A stretch of DNA of 64,000 nt from Cyclina sinensis (lineage: Eukaryota > Mollusca > Bivalvia > Venerida > Veneridae): contig JAAONU010000123.1 of NCBI GenBank assembly GCA_012932295.1, positions 5,642,001 to 5,706,000 on the forward strand. The letters run 5' to 3'. Numbering within the stretch: the stretch's first letter is position 1; each line of letters starts with the position of its first letter. Positions 23,690 through 37,254 of the stretch are shown piece by piece. A model generated the notes under the pieces. The model saw nothing but the letters and a program-made list of their open reading frames with translations. It ran no database searches and had not been told where the DNA came from. Position numbers and translations under genes: made by a program.

Positions 23690-24837
23690 TCCCTTTCTGT
23701 GACAAATTCCTAATTGCGGGGGCATCTGTGTCCGATAGACAAGTCTAGTTCAGACCTTGGTCTGATTTTACATTTGAAAAGCAACTTCATTCTTACCTTT
23801 GTGGTGAAAATCTTTGTAGGACTAGAATTCATTTTAAATAAGGCAAACAGTTTTGAATGCCCCTTTTTGAAAAGAGGGGTTGTATGTCGATCATTCGGCT
23901 GGTTGACCAAGTCATTTTTGATCAGTTACTTCAGAAGACAAGTAATAAGCAAAGAGTTTGGAATTTGGTTGGTAAATTGGGCATGTTAAGTAGATGATAA
24001 AACAGTTTCCATGCAATAAATTTAGAACATCTGAACACTTCATACTTTTCAGGATGGTTAGATATGATGAGATGAACCATACTGTTTTTGGGCCCAAATA
24101 GTGAAAGGTCAAGCTCACAAAACACAGCACTTCTAAAATGGTTTCTGATCAATAACTAAAGAACAACTGCACCCAGAACCTTAGAATTTTGCACCTTGAT
24201 TTGGCATTGTGTCAGTAATCCCATTTTTGCATGTACCACCCAGGTGCCAAGATCAAAGTTCATGGTTACAGCAGGTGATTGAACTTTGTGTATTTGTCAT
24301 ATAGTCTTAAGTGCAGTTGGAGTTTGTGTCTGGTCCATAACTTCTGCATGCATGATGGGATTTCAAAATAAATTGGTACACATGACCACCATAAGGAGAT
24401 GAGGTGTCGCATGCAAGACCCAGGTCCTTAGGTCAAAGGTCAAGGACACGGTAGGGCACTGAACTTAGTGCATTTGTCATACAGGCTTAAGTTCAGTTGG
24501 AGTTTGTGTCTGGTTCATAACTTCTGCATGCATGATGGGATTTCAAAATAAATTGGTACACATGACCACCATAAGTAGGCAATGTGTTGCATGTAAGACC
24601 CAGGTGCCTAGGTCAAGGTCACAGCAGGGGATTAAATTTAGTATATTTCTCTAAAATCAAACCCATTACATTAATAATATGAGTTTCTTTTCAGTAATCA
24701 TCACATTCATATTTGGTCCAAATTCAATAATGCACGATAGCGTTGCCTTATAACATACATATATACACCATATAAAAGATAATTGTTTGCCAACTTAAAG
24801 CCCATGTTGGTGGGGGGACATATGTCTAGTTTCAAAT
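23690..24837. repeat. Repeat cluster with units of about 145 bp
   Basis: GCGGGGGCATCTGTGTCC...ACAAGTCTAGTT at 23717-23752 looks like an element end. From about 24060 a tandem core repeats TTCTGCATGCATGATGGGAT (24341, 24521) and AATTGGTACACATGACCACC, ending at GGGGGGACATATGTCTAGTT near 24832. Probably two adjacent elements; internal limits are uncertain. Confidence 0.5.
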
Positions 24838-25947
24838 ACATTTAAAGAAGGTTATTAAATTATGTTTATAGATCACAAATTCTTTGAACAGAAAGTTATA
24901 CTGAAAAGTGAAGAATTAATCCACTTACTTTTTAGAGGAAAAATAAAATCTTTAAGGTATTTTTTATTCTCTATGGTACACAAATCTGTACAATGAAAAT
25001 CACATAAAAATCTAAAAACAAATATTCACATAATTATCTTCAACAGAAATTGTGTGTCACTGAAGCACTATAAAGATATTTTACAATTCCCAGACAAATC
25101 ATGTCTTCCATTCTATGCAGTTGTACAGTAAAATTCCACTAGTAAGAAAGGGATCTAAAAAGTGAATCGGTCTTAACAGCAGACCTTGTCTGTTCTGTAT
25201 TTTAGACCTTGGTTTTTCCAAATTGCTGCTTTTCGCATGAAATAAGGTGGTCTCTAGAATGTAATTTTAATGTATTATGCATTTTTCTTATTGCTATAGC
25301 ATTTTTTGATTCTTAAGTAGAGTAATGAGAAATTTGCAGTTTTAATAACTACTAGATATTTCTTATGAGATTATAAAAGGGGTCTTCCATTGTCAAAGCT
25401 GGCGATTTTTTTCCCCTTAACTGAAAAACCTTACATAATCTTTATCCTTACTAGAATCAATAGTATTCATTAGTACAGACTGAAATACAGATGAATGTAG
25501 AGTCAGGCTTAGCCTCATTAATATTCATGGATACATCTCAAATATGAATATACATATATCTAAACTACCACTAAAACAGTTACTAACAAATGTAACAGTA
25601 ACGCTAGTAGAGACAATATATACAATGAACATACAGTCCTACTTTTATACAACACGGCTGTTGCTCTTAAATCTTTGTTCACAAACTGTAGCTGCCTTAA
25701 ATTTGTCTATCATTGAGATATAGAGTGTCAGAACAATGGTTTCTATGCTGACAACTCTACTTGTGTGTAGAATATCTCTTCCTTTTTACTTTGTCTTTTT
25801 TTACCATGTGTAACACAGTATAACAATATGCAGCAGGATAAATGCATATATCCTGCCTGAACACATTTGTCAATTATACATGTCTTGTGTTTTCTTCCCA
25901 TTTCATCTAACATTCACTAGTTATGCCATAGTGTGTTATGTGATCAT
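24838..25947 (-). other. WDR82: Probable 3' UTR and downstream region of WDR82
   Basis: It follows the WDR82 stop codon on the minus strand and has no repeat with clear ends. An AATAAA on the minus strand (24963-24968) is a possible polyadenylation signal about 0.98 kb after the stop. The transcript end cannot be fixed from sequence alone. Confidence 0.35.
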
Positions 25948-28900
25948 TCACTCGTCTATGTAAGGAAGCCAAAATGCCTAAAACAGAAATAGCATAATTT
26001 TAGTTCATAACTGTATTCCTTTAAAGTGACTATAATCAGCACTGCTAGTTTGCATGTGGGAGCTGGCAGAATGGAACTTTTTTAATTCATTTGAGAAAAG
26101 TGAACCAGCAATGTGTATGTATTCTACACCAAAAGTGTGATCTCGACATTATTTCATGAAGTTCAACATCCTTAATTTATGCTGCCAATTCATTCTCTAA
26201 TTTCACAATCAAACTCATTTATTCCATGAAATATTTTACTTCTGCCCTGGCAATAAAGAAGTTACTAGAAATGTGTCCATGGGATACAGATGCCCTAGCC
26301 ATACTCAAATGTTGACAGAAGCTCATAAGCAAACAGTTAAAATGTAGGAAGAGGCAGGTGGAATGTCAAAAGCAGTAGAACTGTTCTTTTTATTTAATGA
26401 ACAGCTTAGTTGGATATGAAACCCAATGTCCAAAACTGATCACTTCTGTCTGTCTGTAATGATTTTAATCCTAAGATAAACATGCTTATCATATAACATT
26501 AAGTAAAAATTTTATTTTCGCAACACTTCTTGTATTGTATTTCAAGATCATCCCTTAACTCAATATTACAATGTAAAAATCATTAAATACCAATCGGTTA
26601 ATTCATATATTGCTTAAAGAACCACTATTCAACTTTAAGTTTTAGCCTTGAATGCAACATTTTTATAAGGCCAATTTAATGACATGTTCCTTTGTCTATA
26701 AAATTCATTTGAAAACAGTATTTACCATATTTGTACAAGCTGTTGCCAGCATCATATATTTAGGATTGAATCCAACACACTGTACTGGTCCAGGATGGTC
26801 ACAGCTCATAGTTGCCACTTTAGCACCCGACTCAGTGTTCCAACAATGTACACGCCCATCAGTAGATCCACTAAATACAAACTGTGAGTCTGGGCTGAAT
26901 GACACCTCTAATGGAATACCCTTTGTATTTGTATGACCCTGAAAAACAAAATCATCTTCATATCTGCAATGCAATTACTTACACATGTACTTGGTATATT
27001 AGTATATTTTAATTTTTAGTGAAACTTGGTCTTTAAGTGCAAGTAAAAACTTGATATATGAAAAAAAATTTAAGTGTAAAATAACATACTCATTTTAACT
27101 AAAACAGAAAAGAAGAAATTTCTCTGAAATATTTAATGCACTATCAGCTATTTTATGCAGAACTCAAACTTGCCTAAAATTTCAAACAAGAAATAATGGA
27201 AGAATTTCTTGTTTGAAATCATTCAAGTGTTTTATTAGGATCAAAGCTTTGAATAATACAGAATTCTAACAAGGTGGAAACCCAAAATGCAAACAACTGT
27301 GAAACTTGTATTACCCTGTGAAATCACCAAGAATCCTTTGGTTATAACTAATGCCTGCAAAATAAGCCACAGGCTTGAGGCTTGTATAATTCTGGTTTGG
27401 TGTACAAACTATGCAAGACCAGAAGCTCAATGGACCTATAGGAATTTAACTTTTATGCCTTGAATAGAATTGTTGAGGCATATAGCACTGGATTTGCTGA
27501 TTTGGGCCTGTAGATTTTCTGTTCCAATAACCCCAAATGGCCTACAAAATTATTTCACAGACTGAAACTGCCTAAAGTCTTTATCAATGGCCTTTAAGAA
27601 ATTCTGCATTTCTTTCACCAGTTTCTCTGATTTATACCTCTTTTATTTATCTCATCATTACTCAGCAATAATGAAGTATGATAATTTTACAAGGTAATAA
27701 ATTCTTAACTTAACAATAAATCTTGAATAAATTCAAAAATTCAACTTGGAATAACAAATAATAGAAAATGATAAAAAGTATTTTACTGCTCCAAGAAAAC
27801 AGGTAAAGTGTTTTCAGCTCCAAGAAAACAGGTAAGAAGTGTTTTGTACTAGAAAAATATGTAACACATCAACTGGGTTACCCTTTCCAAATGGTTCTTT
27901 GCTATTCTTGTAAAGGAACTTTCAAATGGATCATTTTCAATCTCTTTCTTCTTGCCAACTGGTAACTAGTTATCATACCAGCATGTAAAACATTATTGTT
28001 CAGAACATGCCTGTGTATCTTTAATAATGAATTTATCATAATTATGTAATTGGTTGGTTGTTGTTGTAGAGCTTTTCATGCCTACTGGATCCTGGCTACC
28101 TGATTTTTTTATCTCATGTAAGACCGTGTGATCTGATCACCAGCATGTATAATGATCAATGTGACACTATAACAACACTTAGAGTCATTCAGATGTCATC
28201 AGCAATTTTCTCCAAATGATCTTTATACTACTATCATAACTTATAAGAGTGCAAGCTGAAAATGTTGATGATATGAAGACATTCAAAGCAAAAATATTGT
28301 ATGCCAGATAAACATCCTGGACGTTTTTTGTGGTCAGTCCACGTGATTGAGCCATCAGGAACCAACAGTCTTTGGTGGTATCTCCACAAAGCTCTTGTCT
28401 TGTCAAAAACAGTTTCTCTCTGGCCAGATCACTTGATTCATACCTCAAACACATAATACTTAAATTGATGCGATATTTCAGTTTAATGTAAAGTAGATTA
28501 ATAACAAACCATTACACTATCATATGAAATGATTAGTACCGGTACTCCAAAGAAAATATTAACTTTATTAGGGGTTATGTCAGTAATGGCTAACACTGAG
28601 GAAAACCTTTACAACACTTGGCAAATACCTTTATTCTTCTTTCTTCAGGAAACAAAACTGACAAATCTGCATTAAACTGGCATTATTCAACAGAAACTGC
28701 ATTTTTAATATGAAAAACCTTACATTACACAAATACACTCACCACAAATGTCTGTAAAGGCGTTCCCTGAAAAGCGTCTATCAATCGTATGACTTGACCA
28801 TTGGTGGACACAACAATTAATTTTCCATCTGGACTGAACTTCATCCCTGTCCAATCACAATCCTTGTCTTGTGGCAATTTAAATGTTGCGAATGGACCCT

Positions 28901-31900
28901 ATTAAAGAGCAGAAAGCTTATACCAATTGAAAGGCAACTTATCATTTTAACATTTTACTGCAGAAGTTCCATTTACTCAAGTTCCTGGTAAAAGGAGAAA
29001 AGATTGCCTGTAATTCTCAAGTACTCAGGACTGCCAGATCTCTTAACAATCTCAATATATGACTTCATATAGCAAATTTGAAACTAAAGGCTATTCCGGC
29101 AAAACCTATAACCCACCCAGGGGCAATTCAAAAGGGACAACTCCCCTTAGAAGTTTAGCTGACAAGAAAAGACCCCCTATAGGTATAAAAAGATTATCCA
29201 AACATAATTCCTTTTATTTTGCAATCCTGAAGTTGAATATATATTTTACTGGAATAGCCATAGGCAATTCTGAATTTTTTTTAACTGTCTTTCTGAAAAA
29301 GGCTGAAACTGAAACTCTAATAAACATTGTTTTCAAACCTGACTTGTTAACTCATATATAAAAGTAACTTTTCACTTTCTTCTTTTGATATCAAAGCAGA
29401 TTTACTTGAAGTATTTTAGTAAAATTTACAAGTATCACCACCTCTTGTACTGAATTTGAAATTATTCCTTTACAAAACTGATGTCAAACATGCATGTACT
29501 CACTGCGACTTTTCACTGTTTAGAAAAAGACTTCCAACACTTACCCTATCAAATGATCTCAGATCATACAGTTTGACACATTCCGAGTTTATACCAGCAG
29601 CAAAGATGAGGCCCTCTGGGTCAAAGGTGGCCACAGGTCTCCCTGGTAAACACATCTGACCCTGTGAAAGAACAAACAGGAGTCACACTGATCAAATATT
29701 GCTCATCCGACATAACAAGGAATAGCAACAAACAAACAAACACACAATCAGCTTGCTGCCTTGAAATAAAACTTAGATGACATACGGTAATCTCTCATCT
29801 GGCATAAAAATACAAGTCACTTTTAAATGATTTTCTTAAAAATATTCAAAATGAGTGTCATTTTCAAATATTGTAAGGCAATAGCTAGTTTTGGCTCCTG
29901 ACAATGCTGACATAGGGCAACTCATGATCAGATCAGCATATTTTTGTTTTCACAAAAAGAATCTGACAATAAATTAACTCTACTTCCTATAAAGATTTAC
30001 ACAAAATGAATTATGAAAAAAATCGAAGAAAAAAGTTTATATCAAGGACTTCCTGAAAATAACTTCCTGATGTTGAAACCTGAACATGTAAACAGTTATA
30101 AAGCTTAACACTTCTGTTTCCTGTCTATAAAAAATCATCTGAAGTTTAAAAACTTGTAACATACCATTTATAACAATTGGACAATTTTATTTTAGAAAGA
30201 AATTTTTCCAGAGTAGTGATATCTTTTCTCATAAGTTCCATAACACAGTGTACAAGTGATTGTCTTTCAAACTCTTCTGTTTTAATGAAGGAAGACTTTT
30301 AGTACCTGACAATTCTGTGATCTTAGATCCCATAACTTAATTGTCTTGTCAAGCGAACCTGATAAGAATGTGTCATTGATTGGCGACATACACAGACATA
30401 CCACTCTGAAAGACAACAAAAATGACAGTTGCAGGTACAGTATTGAAGCATACAAATTTTTGGTGAATATTTTTCAGTCATGACATATCGAAGAATGTAT
30501 TTTGGTGGCAAAATCAATCTTTTGAAAAGCAGGCCAAAAAGTTTGTATCAGCTTATACACATCATCATTTATATCAAGATTTTTAAAACTTTTTTGCTTT
30601 GTCAGCAGTGAAAAATTGTACTCATTTGGTTAAAATTTAAAAAAAACAACATCTTTAAGTACACAAACATTATATAAGCTTTCCAACTTATAAGAGCAGT
30701 GACTGAGGGGTAGTGTTGGACTCCTGATTAGAAGGTCATTTTGTTTGAATCCCACCATTTGATAATTCCAGCATGAGTACTGTTTTCCACAAATGAAAAA
30801 GTAATCAAGTGAAACAAAATAACAAAATGTTAGATTTTATTTCCAAAACAATGTAAAAACAGTAAACACTATCCACTTAATGTAGTTAGAGCACCTGTTA
30901 CAAGTAAAACAATTAACATAACAATGTGTAATTTACAAGAACTTGATGAGATACTTAAAGTGAATATAAATAACAGAGTACTTACTTCTTGGAGTGACCA
31001 GGGAAATATCTGATGTATTTGTTATCATGGAGTGAAAGATATCTTATGGTATCTGTAAAAGTAAAATGCAAGACAGCTTTTAACTCCAAAAATAAGACCT
31101 CTCTACTTTGTTTTCATAACCAAGTTTCAGGTACCAAACAGAAATGAATGCATATTGTCAGTGTTAAACACCTTTTTTCTATAGAGGAAACCTTAGTCCT
31201 GGAAGACAAAACAACATATGGCAGACTTTTTACTTTATCAAATCTCTGATTAAGTATTTTCTGTTTTTAACTGCATACAATTTTAAACTACTGTTTCAAC
31301 CTGAGAAATAAGTTTTTCCCTATATCTAGGAGTAAAATAGTTCCTTACAGTTGAATGGGAGAGGCACTGTTTAAAGCATTAAATCAACCTAAGTTGTGTG
31401 TTTCCACTAAAATATGTTTCAGCGAATGTTCTTCTTTTATGGCGGTAAATGGGTAAAATCAAATATTTTAGAATCAAAGCCCTAAGAGCTGGGTGTCTGT
31501 TTTTTTACTCACCGTCAACTTTTGTAGAGCTGTGTAAGGCTGTGTTTACAGCATGTGTATATCGTATCAGATCAACCCCATATTTTTTGCTGTTGAGTGT
31601 CCTTTTTGGCCTGAAGAAAATAGAAACAATTTAACTTCAGAGTAAAGAGCATAATTGGAAGTGTTTCTATAAGACACAGAGGCTCATTTCTCCCAAATGA
31701 CTTATTTGATAGGAAAATGCCAGTTGAACACTACAACAGAGATTGCAACAAAACTTGCTTAATATTACACAGGCCTACACAATGAAGTTCTACATATACA
31801 CAGAGAAGCAGAGGTTGTACACAGATGTTTCTGAGTGTAACTGTTACTAAATAAGCACCCACCACTCTATGATACATTTTTTATTATTTTGAATACAGTT

Positions 31901-34900
31901 ATGATAATATACCATTTCTCCCTGGAATCCTTTCAATTCTCCTTATGTTTGGTCCAGGGAGAAGTCACTTTTTCCTAAAATTTGGTTCTAGCTTGAACCT
32001 TGGTATTTATATTTATCTTCAAAATCTAAATAAAATCACTGAAGAAATCATGTTCCAACAAGGTCATTGTTTAAACATTCATAATCTATAATAAGCCCAA
32101 GTACTTTAAAATAATTATTTGTAGAGTTTGTGTACCCAGTTTTGCCTTTGTCACAGTTTCGCACAGTAAATTATTATTGCAGTATTTCTCATTATGTTCT
32201 TATAATATGAACAAGCCGCCAAATGTTATTTGATAAGGAGACGTTTACCAGGAAGTTAAAAGCATGCCACCATTTGTCCCGACAGTATTGCTTCTGCCAA
32301 GGGCAGACAAAAACAAAATGTAGGCCTGTAATCATTTGAAAATTTCGTCTTTTTTTCAACTGATTTTGCACCTCGGATGAAGATATTACAACAGAATAGA
32401 AAAAAATTAATTACAGATGTAAGAACTATTTCTGTTATCAAGCATCTTTTAATATGTTTACATGAAAATAATTTTTAAAATCATTCTCCGAAAGGAGAAC
32501 TGTCAAGCTAAAATTTACTCGATTCAATTTTCTTCATTTTTTTTTTTTGTTACAAATGTAATCGAACAAGACTGCATTTGGGTAAGTAATTGATTTTGGT
32601 AAGTTGAAAACTGTTGTTTTATATTCAGGTGAGATATACCAAGAAAGTATACAAAAGAAGATCTCAAGTCTGCAGAGTCAAAAGTACAAAAGGGACTCTC
32701 CCTTCGTAAGGTATCAAAAATAACAAATGTTCCAGTTTCCACTAGATCACGCCAGAGGGAAATATAAGAACAAAATCATAAAACCAGGTGGTATGGTATT
32801 TATGCTCTTGATGAAAAAGAAGAGACCACACTTTGTTATTATATACAGTACATGTGTTACCATGGTTTTCCACTGACAAGAAAAGTTGTGCGCAAACTGG
32901 CATTTGATATTGTCAAAAAGTATGGTAGGCCCTCCCTCTTTAGTGCAGACAATGGTTTTAGTCATAAATGGCTTCGCAACTTCTTTAAAAGGCACAAGGA
33001 ACTTTCTCTAAGGAAACCCCATGGACTTGAAAAAGTAAGATCTGACTTAAAACCAAATCAAATAAAAGAGTATTTCTGTCTTCTAGATAAAACTCTAACA
33101 CATGATTAAAAAGCTTTCCATGTTGTAGTACCCAGACTTTAAACCTCAGCTATTAAATATGGGCAGCACAAAATACCCAATTGTTATTTAATCAATAAAT
33201 ATTTAAGACTATGGGCTTAATTTCAAATATTTGATGAGAAAAATTTAAGTTTTACTTGTTATTTTACCATTTTTACTCATTTGTTTGTATTCAGGATTCT
33301 TGTCATGCATGGTGCTGTGAAAACAAAACCTTGTGAAATTTACTAATTAGGTATTATTAGAAATAATTATAACACCTTATATATAAAAAAACATGAAAGA
33401 AATGTCCGAAAATAAACACAGAAATCTTATGCAAAATGGAAAATGGTTAGCTTTATTCGTGTAAATATATATATGTCACAACTTATACAATTACAACTTA
33501 TAAAATGAGTTAAAAGAGTGAGAAGTTTGAACTGCAAAATGATTCTAGACATTAAGGGAGCAACCTCCATCAATACGTATTTTTCATAGAGCGTAAATCT
33601 TACAATAGCCATTTATGTTCAAAATGTGGTTTATATGTACATGTAGGACTGAATATCTAAAATTTTAACTGGTGATTTTCATTTTCCAGTTTTTCTGAGC
33701 ATTGAAGAGACATACTTGACAATAATTATTTGTAAGAAACCGGTCTTTCATTAGTATAATTGTATTTCAAGTGTATTTGGGCGTATTTGGGTATTTCAAG
33801 CTGCCAATTACACATCAACACTGCTACTGCCACATTTACATAGGTGTGATTGGCCAGCCAAGAAAAAAGAGGAAAATTTTAGCTAGGGCCCCAGGTGAGT
33901 CCAGGGCAACGCCCTGGCCAGGGGTCCAGAGGCCCCCTGAAGGTCGTGAATCTAGCATTTTTAACCCCATTAAAATCACCTCTCCATGCACCTTTAAGCA
34001 AGCTTCCAAAGCCAGTTTTATTTGGGACTCCTCAACAAATTTTGTTAATTTTGGTGTTCATAAAACATCTTTAGAACATCCAAATATTGTAAACTTGGTA
34101 AGAAGTCTTACAATGGACGTCGATATCAATTCTTCCACTGAATGCATTATTTATCAATTTGTCACATATCACAAATTTTGCCTTTCCGTTGATGTAAACC
34201 AGGGCTCCCGAAAACCAAAAATTTGCCGGTTTTGACCGAATTTTATCTCTATGGACAGATTTCGATGTCCAAAAGTCCTTAAAAATCGGTCAAGATAATT
34301 TCCCCCCCCCACCACCAAAAATCTAACTTTTCAAAAAACAGTCAAAATCCCACACCAAAACCTCAATTGATCGCTAATCCGGTACTTCACACCTATCATA
34401 AAACCATAAAACTGTCACTGTTGCCCGGGGCAATTATCGCCAATTAACTTGTAAACAAGTAAACGTGTGCTTGATTTGCAGCCGCCCAATCAATTAAAGT
34501 TGACCGGCTCAAACTGTGAAATATAATTTCATCGAAATCATGACGTAACCGGTGCGAGGAGTGTGCATCGGAATAGGCGATAACTGTCGTCTGCTTAAAT
34601 TCATTAAGAGCTTAATAGTAATTGCAATGGCTAGCTGCAGCACAAAGCACACTTTAAAATATCAGTGACTAGTTTGACGTTGTAAAATTAGCTCTAATTC
34701 TACTTTCGCTTTGAAAAACACATATTTTCGCGACGTCAACACTATCATAACTCAGATTATTCTTTGCCCTTAAATCGTTTCTATTTTTTTTGTTGGTTCT
34801 TGGTCTCAGGGGGGGGGGTCGAGGTCTCGGACCGATTGAGATTTCAAAATTTTAGGAGCCCTGATGTAAACTTTACGAATAATGGATGACAACACCTGGT

Positions 34901-35747
34901 CATTGATGGTTCTCTCTTACCATTCCCATCTGAATTTGTTTTTGCTGGTAGAGTCCATTTACACGATTTCATCGGAATCTGCAGATCTGTCAAGAATTCT
35001 CGCCGTTTCAAGTTTAATTTTTAAAATCTTGAGAAAAATACTCCTCAGTCGCAATTTTTCTTATCACCCAAAGCGCCAACATGAATGATGAAAGTTCATT
35101 GGACAATGCATCTTGACAGGACCAATCAGAAGTTGCTTTACATCACAGGTGAGAAAGGTTTAAAAATCGTATACACATGTACTGGAACTGGCTTCAGTGC
35201 TACAGTGCGGCACCTACAGCGCTTGGCTACAGTGGTGCCATGACCCCCCTTCCCAAAAAATTTTCTCCTCAGATTTACGTGATTCACAAAAATGACCTCT
35301 AGGATGATTAAAAACGTGGAAATCCCTGCTTCCGCGGAAAAATCACATCCCTGATTTTTGATGAAAATTTTATCTGAACGAAAAAAGTTCAAGGTAACAA
35401 CATGATTATTCAACACAAATAAACAAGTTTCAAGAAAATTTGCGAGAGGGCGTTTCTTTCCATGTAACGATGAGTTTAACATCTTACAGTTTCACACCAC
35501 TCCTTCAAATTTTCTAAAAATATGAACAAATAGCAAAAATTATATCGCGAATTATAATGATAAGCTCTTACGTTCCGCCTTGGCAGTCGTATATCACAAT
35601 GGAATCATCATCACTGCTGGAAATCAAAGTTTCCCCATTTGAAGAAAAGTCAATACTTGTGATTTTGTCGGTATTTTCCCTAAATATTTTAGCTACACGG
35701 AAATTACGGACAACATTTTCGGTCAATTTCATCTCGTCGATGAACAT
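25948..35747 (-). CDS. WDR82: WD repeat-containing protein 82, complete, eight exons
   Basis: Beta-propeller adaptor; in animals it recruits SET1/COMPASS H3K4 methyltransferase to Ser5-phosphorylated RNA polymerase II and belongs to the PNUTS-PP1 and transcription-restricting complexes. Exons in order of translation: 35747-35572, 31610-31513, 31052-30986, 30405-30306, 29661-29545, 28898-28743, 26938-26726, 25977-25948. Junctions are GT-AG and in frame. From the second Met (35732) the product is 313 residues, the length of human WDR82, opening [20 protein letters not shown]; an upstream in-frame Met at 35747 would add five residues and has a stop codon just before it. WD signatures include [15 protein letters not shown] and [11 protein letters not shown]. 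The last exon is a 10-codon micro-exon (AFWLPYIDE, stop). Intron 1 is 4 kb and holds a pogo fragment and a hAT MITE. Identity is near certain from full-length colinearity. Confidence 0.96.
27179..27219. other. Perfect stem-loop in WDR82 intron
   Basis: Arms of 16 bp (27179-27194 and 27204-27219, ATTTCAAACAAGAAAT and its exact inverse) are separated by 9 bases. It lies in the intron between the last two large WDR82 exons. It may be a small foldback repeat remnant; no target duplication was recognised. Confidence 0.6.
30695..30785 (+). repeat. tRNA-derived SINE-like repeat
   Basis: GGGGTAGTGTTGGACTCC near 30708 resembles an A-box region and TTTGTTTGAATCCCACC near 30750 a B-box. It lies antisense in a WDR82 intron. 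Confidence 0.5.
32651..33108 (+). pseudogene. pogo/Tigger-type transposase N-terminal fragment with an in-frame stop
   Basis: One frame reads about 150 residues from [20 protein letters not shown] to the stop after KTLTHD, broken by a TAA at 32765-32767. The first part matches the psq-type helix-turn-helix of pogo/Tigger transposases, the second (from about 32850) the CENP-B-type DNA-binding helix-turn-helix ([20 protein letters not shown]). The DDE catalytic domain that should follow is absent and the initiator region just upstream appears frameshifted. It is a dead 5' and 3' truncated copy lying antisense in WDR82 intron 1. Confidence 0.75.
34200..34863. mobile_element. hAT-type MITE, 664 bp, with 8-bp target duplication
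   Basis: Terminal inverted repeats CAGGGCTCC...GGAGCCCTG bound the element, and the 8-bp sequence ATGTAAAC occurs directly on both sides (34192-34199 and 34864-34871). An 8-bp duplication and a CAGGG-type terminus are characteristic of hAT transposons. There is no transposase inside, so it is non-autonomous. C- and G-runs occur near both ends (34302, 34811). It is inserted in WDR82 intron 1. Confidence 0.85.
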
Positions 35748-36297
35748 TGTTGTTACTTAGACTGGTAACCTATGTTTCTTACTAATTATAATTAAGCCGA
35801 TATCAATATGAGCACCAGTCAAGAGTGCAATTTATACGCAAGTTTGTTCTCATGCGCCGGACAGTAAGTTCGGGAAAGAGAGGTTACTTGTTTCTGAAAG
35901 TTTTGACAGCTGACACACTTGTTGATATTTGATGATGCAATTCTGTTATAGTCGAGCACGGAACAACTTTATCTTAAGGCTTAAATGAGCCTTAGTGGTA
36001 ATGAAAGACGTAAACCTAAAAAAAAGTCACATTGCAATTACAGTATCAAAAGCCAATGTATGCCTACAGTATGTTTGTAATGCAGGATGTTGTTGAAATA
36101 ATCAGTGTATTCATGTATAGACTTCAGGTAGATCTGATTCGGGCAAAATTCATTACCGTTATAACTTGCAAGGGAAGGAAATGCCACAGTGCTATTAGTT
36201 TTTCAATACACAATATCGTAGATACTATGACTTGGTAAAGATCACCAGAAAGTGAATAATGTTCAATACTTCACTAACAAACTTATCTTGTTGCTGT
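35748..36297 (-). promoter_or_regulatory. WDR82: Putative WDR82 5' UTR and proximal promoter region
   Basis: This is the 550 bp between the WDR82 start codon and the target site of the transposon at 36302. No protein is encoded. I see no diagnostic core promoter element; the assignment rests only on position. Confidence 0.35.
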
Positions 36298-36301
36298 GTA
36301 T

Positions 36302-36331
36302 CACTCAGTCTCACGTAAGTGCGACAAATGC
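36302..36331 (+). repeat. Left terminal inverted repeat of the 36302-41530 transposon
   Basis: 30 bp starting CACTCAGTCTCACGTAAGTG. It pairs with 41501-41530 with two mismatches. Preceded by the GTAT target duplication. Confidence 0.92.
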
Positions 36332-36851
36332 CAAGTAGAAAATCGGATTTTAGAAGGTCTGCAAATTTGCAATCTAGGTACATTGTTTGTCAACGATATG
36401 TCTGCATGTGTTAAATCTGACGTTTCACCAGTACAGGTATCATAATTTGTAAGATATAAGCGTTTGAAATAGAGAGCACTTAACCATTTTAAAACCATGT
36501 ACGAGACATATATATTATTATATACGGTCTAAATATATGCTTACAACAACCAGATATTGATAGATCTTTAACATTTCCACTAAGTAGACATATATAACTA
36601 TAGGAATCAGTAAAAATTAAACACGCCAAACTATATAACAAGATAAGAACACAAATACAAGGTTCAGTGATAAAAGACAAGTTGTAACTTTATTTTACTA
36701 GTCACTATATAAAATAACCAAACAGTGGTGTTAAAGTTAACAAGACAATAGACTTTTATGCAGAATGAAATTATCATCTATTTGAAATATAAACCTAAAG
36801 TTATACTGTATGAGTTATTGTTTAATCTTTTACAGCCCAGGTTAATGTTGT

Positions 36852-37234
36852 TGTCCCGAATCTTGTGTATATTTGTCCCGTACATTGTTTGGTAAAAACA
36901 GTAATGTCTGTCATTAGAATTCAAATAGACTGTCTGTCATTTATATGATTAAATTGTTTGTCTATTAACCACACATTCTGCTGACGTCTGTATCACTACA
37001 TGTACAATAAAACAGTACTGTACATAAAATGCCTTGCATATTGTTTGAAAACGTAAACGAGAAACTGATTTATAGAACTTTGAAACATAATCCTTGTGTT
37101 TAGAGAATTGTTCTTCCTCAATGTATAAATCAATGTAACTTCAAACTATTGGGGTACTCATTACACCATCATTTAAGCATATAAACCAGGTTACCGTACA
37201 AGCAAATGGCCAATGTCAATGTCCCGAACATTGC
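36852..37234 (+). repeat. Left subterminal motif cluster of the transposon
   Basis: Three copies of TGTCCCGAAYNTTGT or close variants in plus orientation at 36852-36866, 36874-36888 and 37220-37234, between the left TIR and the 3' end of the transposase gene. Such clusters commonly serve as transposase binding sites in other DNA transposons; that role is inferred here. Confidence 0.8.
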
Positions 37235-37254
37235 TACATTTATAACACACATTT

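Noticed and set aside
28185..28454. 89-codon minus ORF in a WDR82 intron
   Set aside because: The WDR82 frame is complete without it, and no domain or splice pair supports an extra exon.
33771..34235. 154-codon plus-strand ORF
   Set aside because: It crosses the left target duplication and end of the hAT MITE at 34200, has no recognisable domain and no codon bias. It is a chance ORF in repeat sequence.
31611..35571. let-7 in a WDR82 intron, as in vertebrates
   Set aside because: No TGAGGTAGTAGG or its inverse was seen in the WDR82 introns on either strand.
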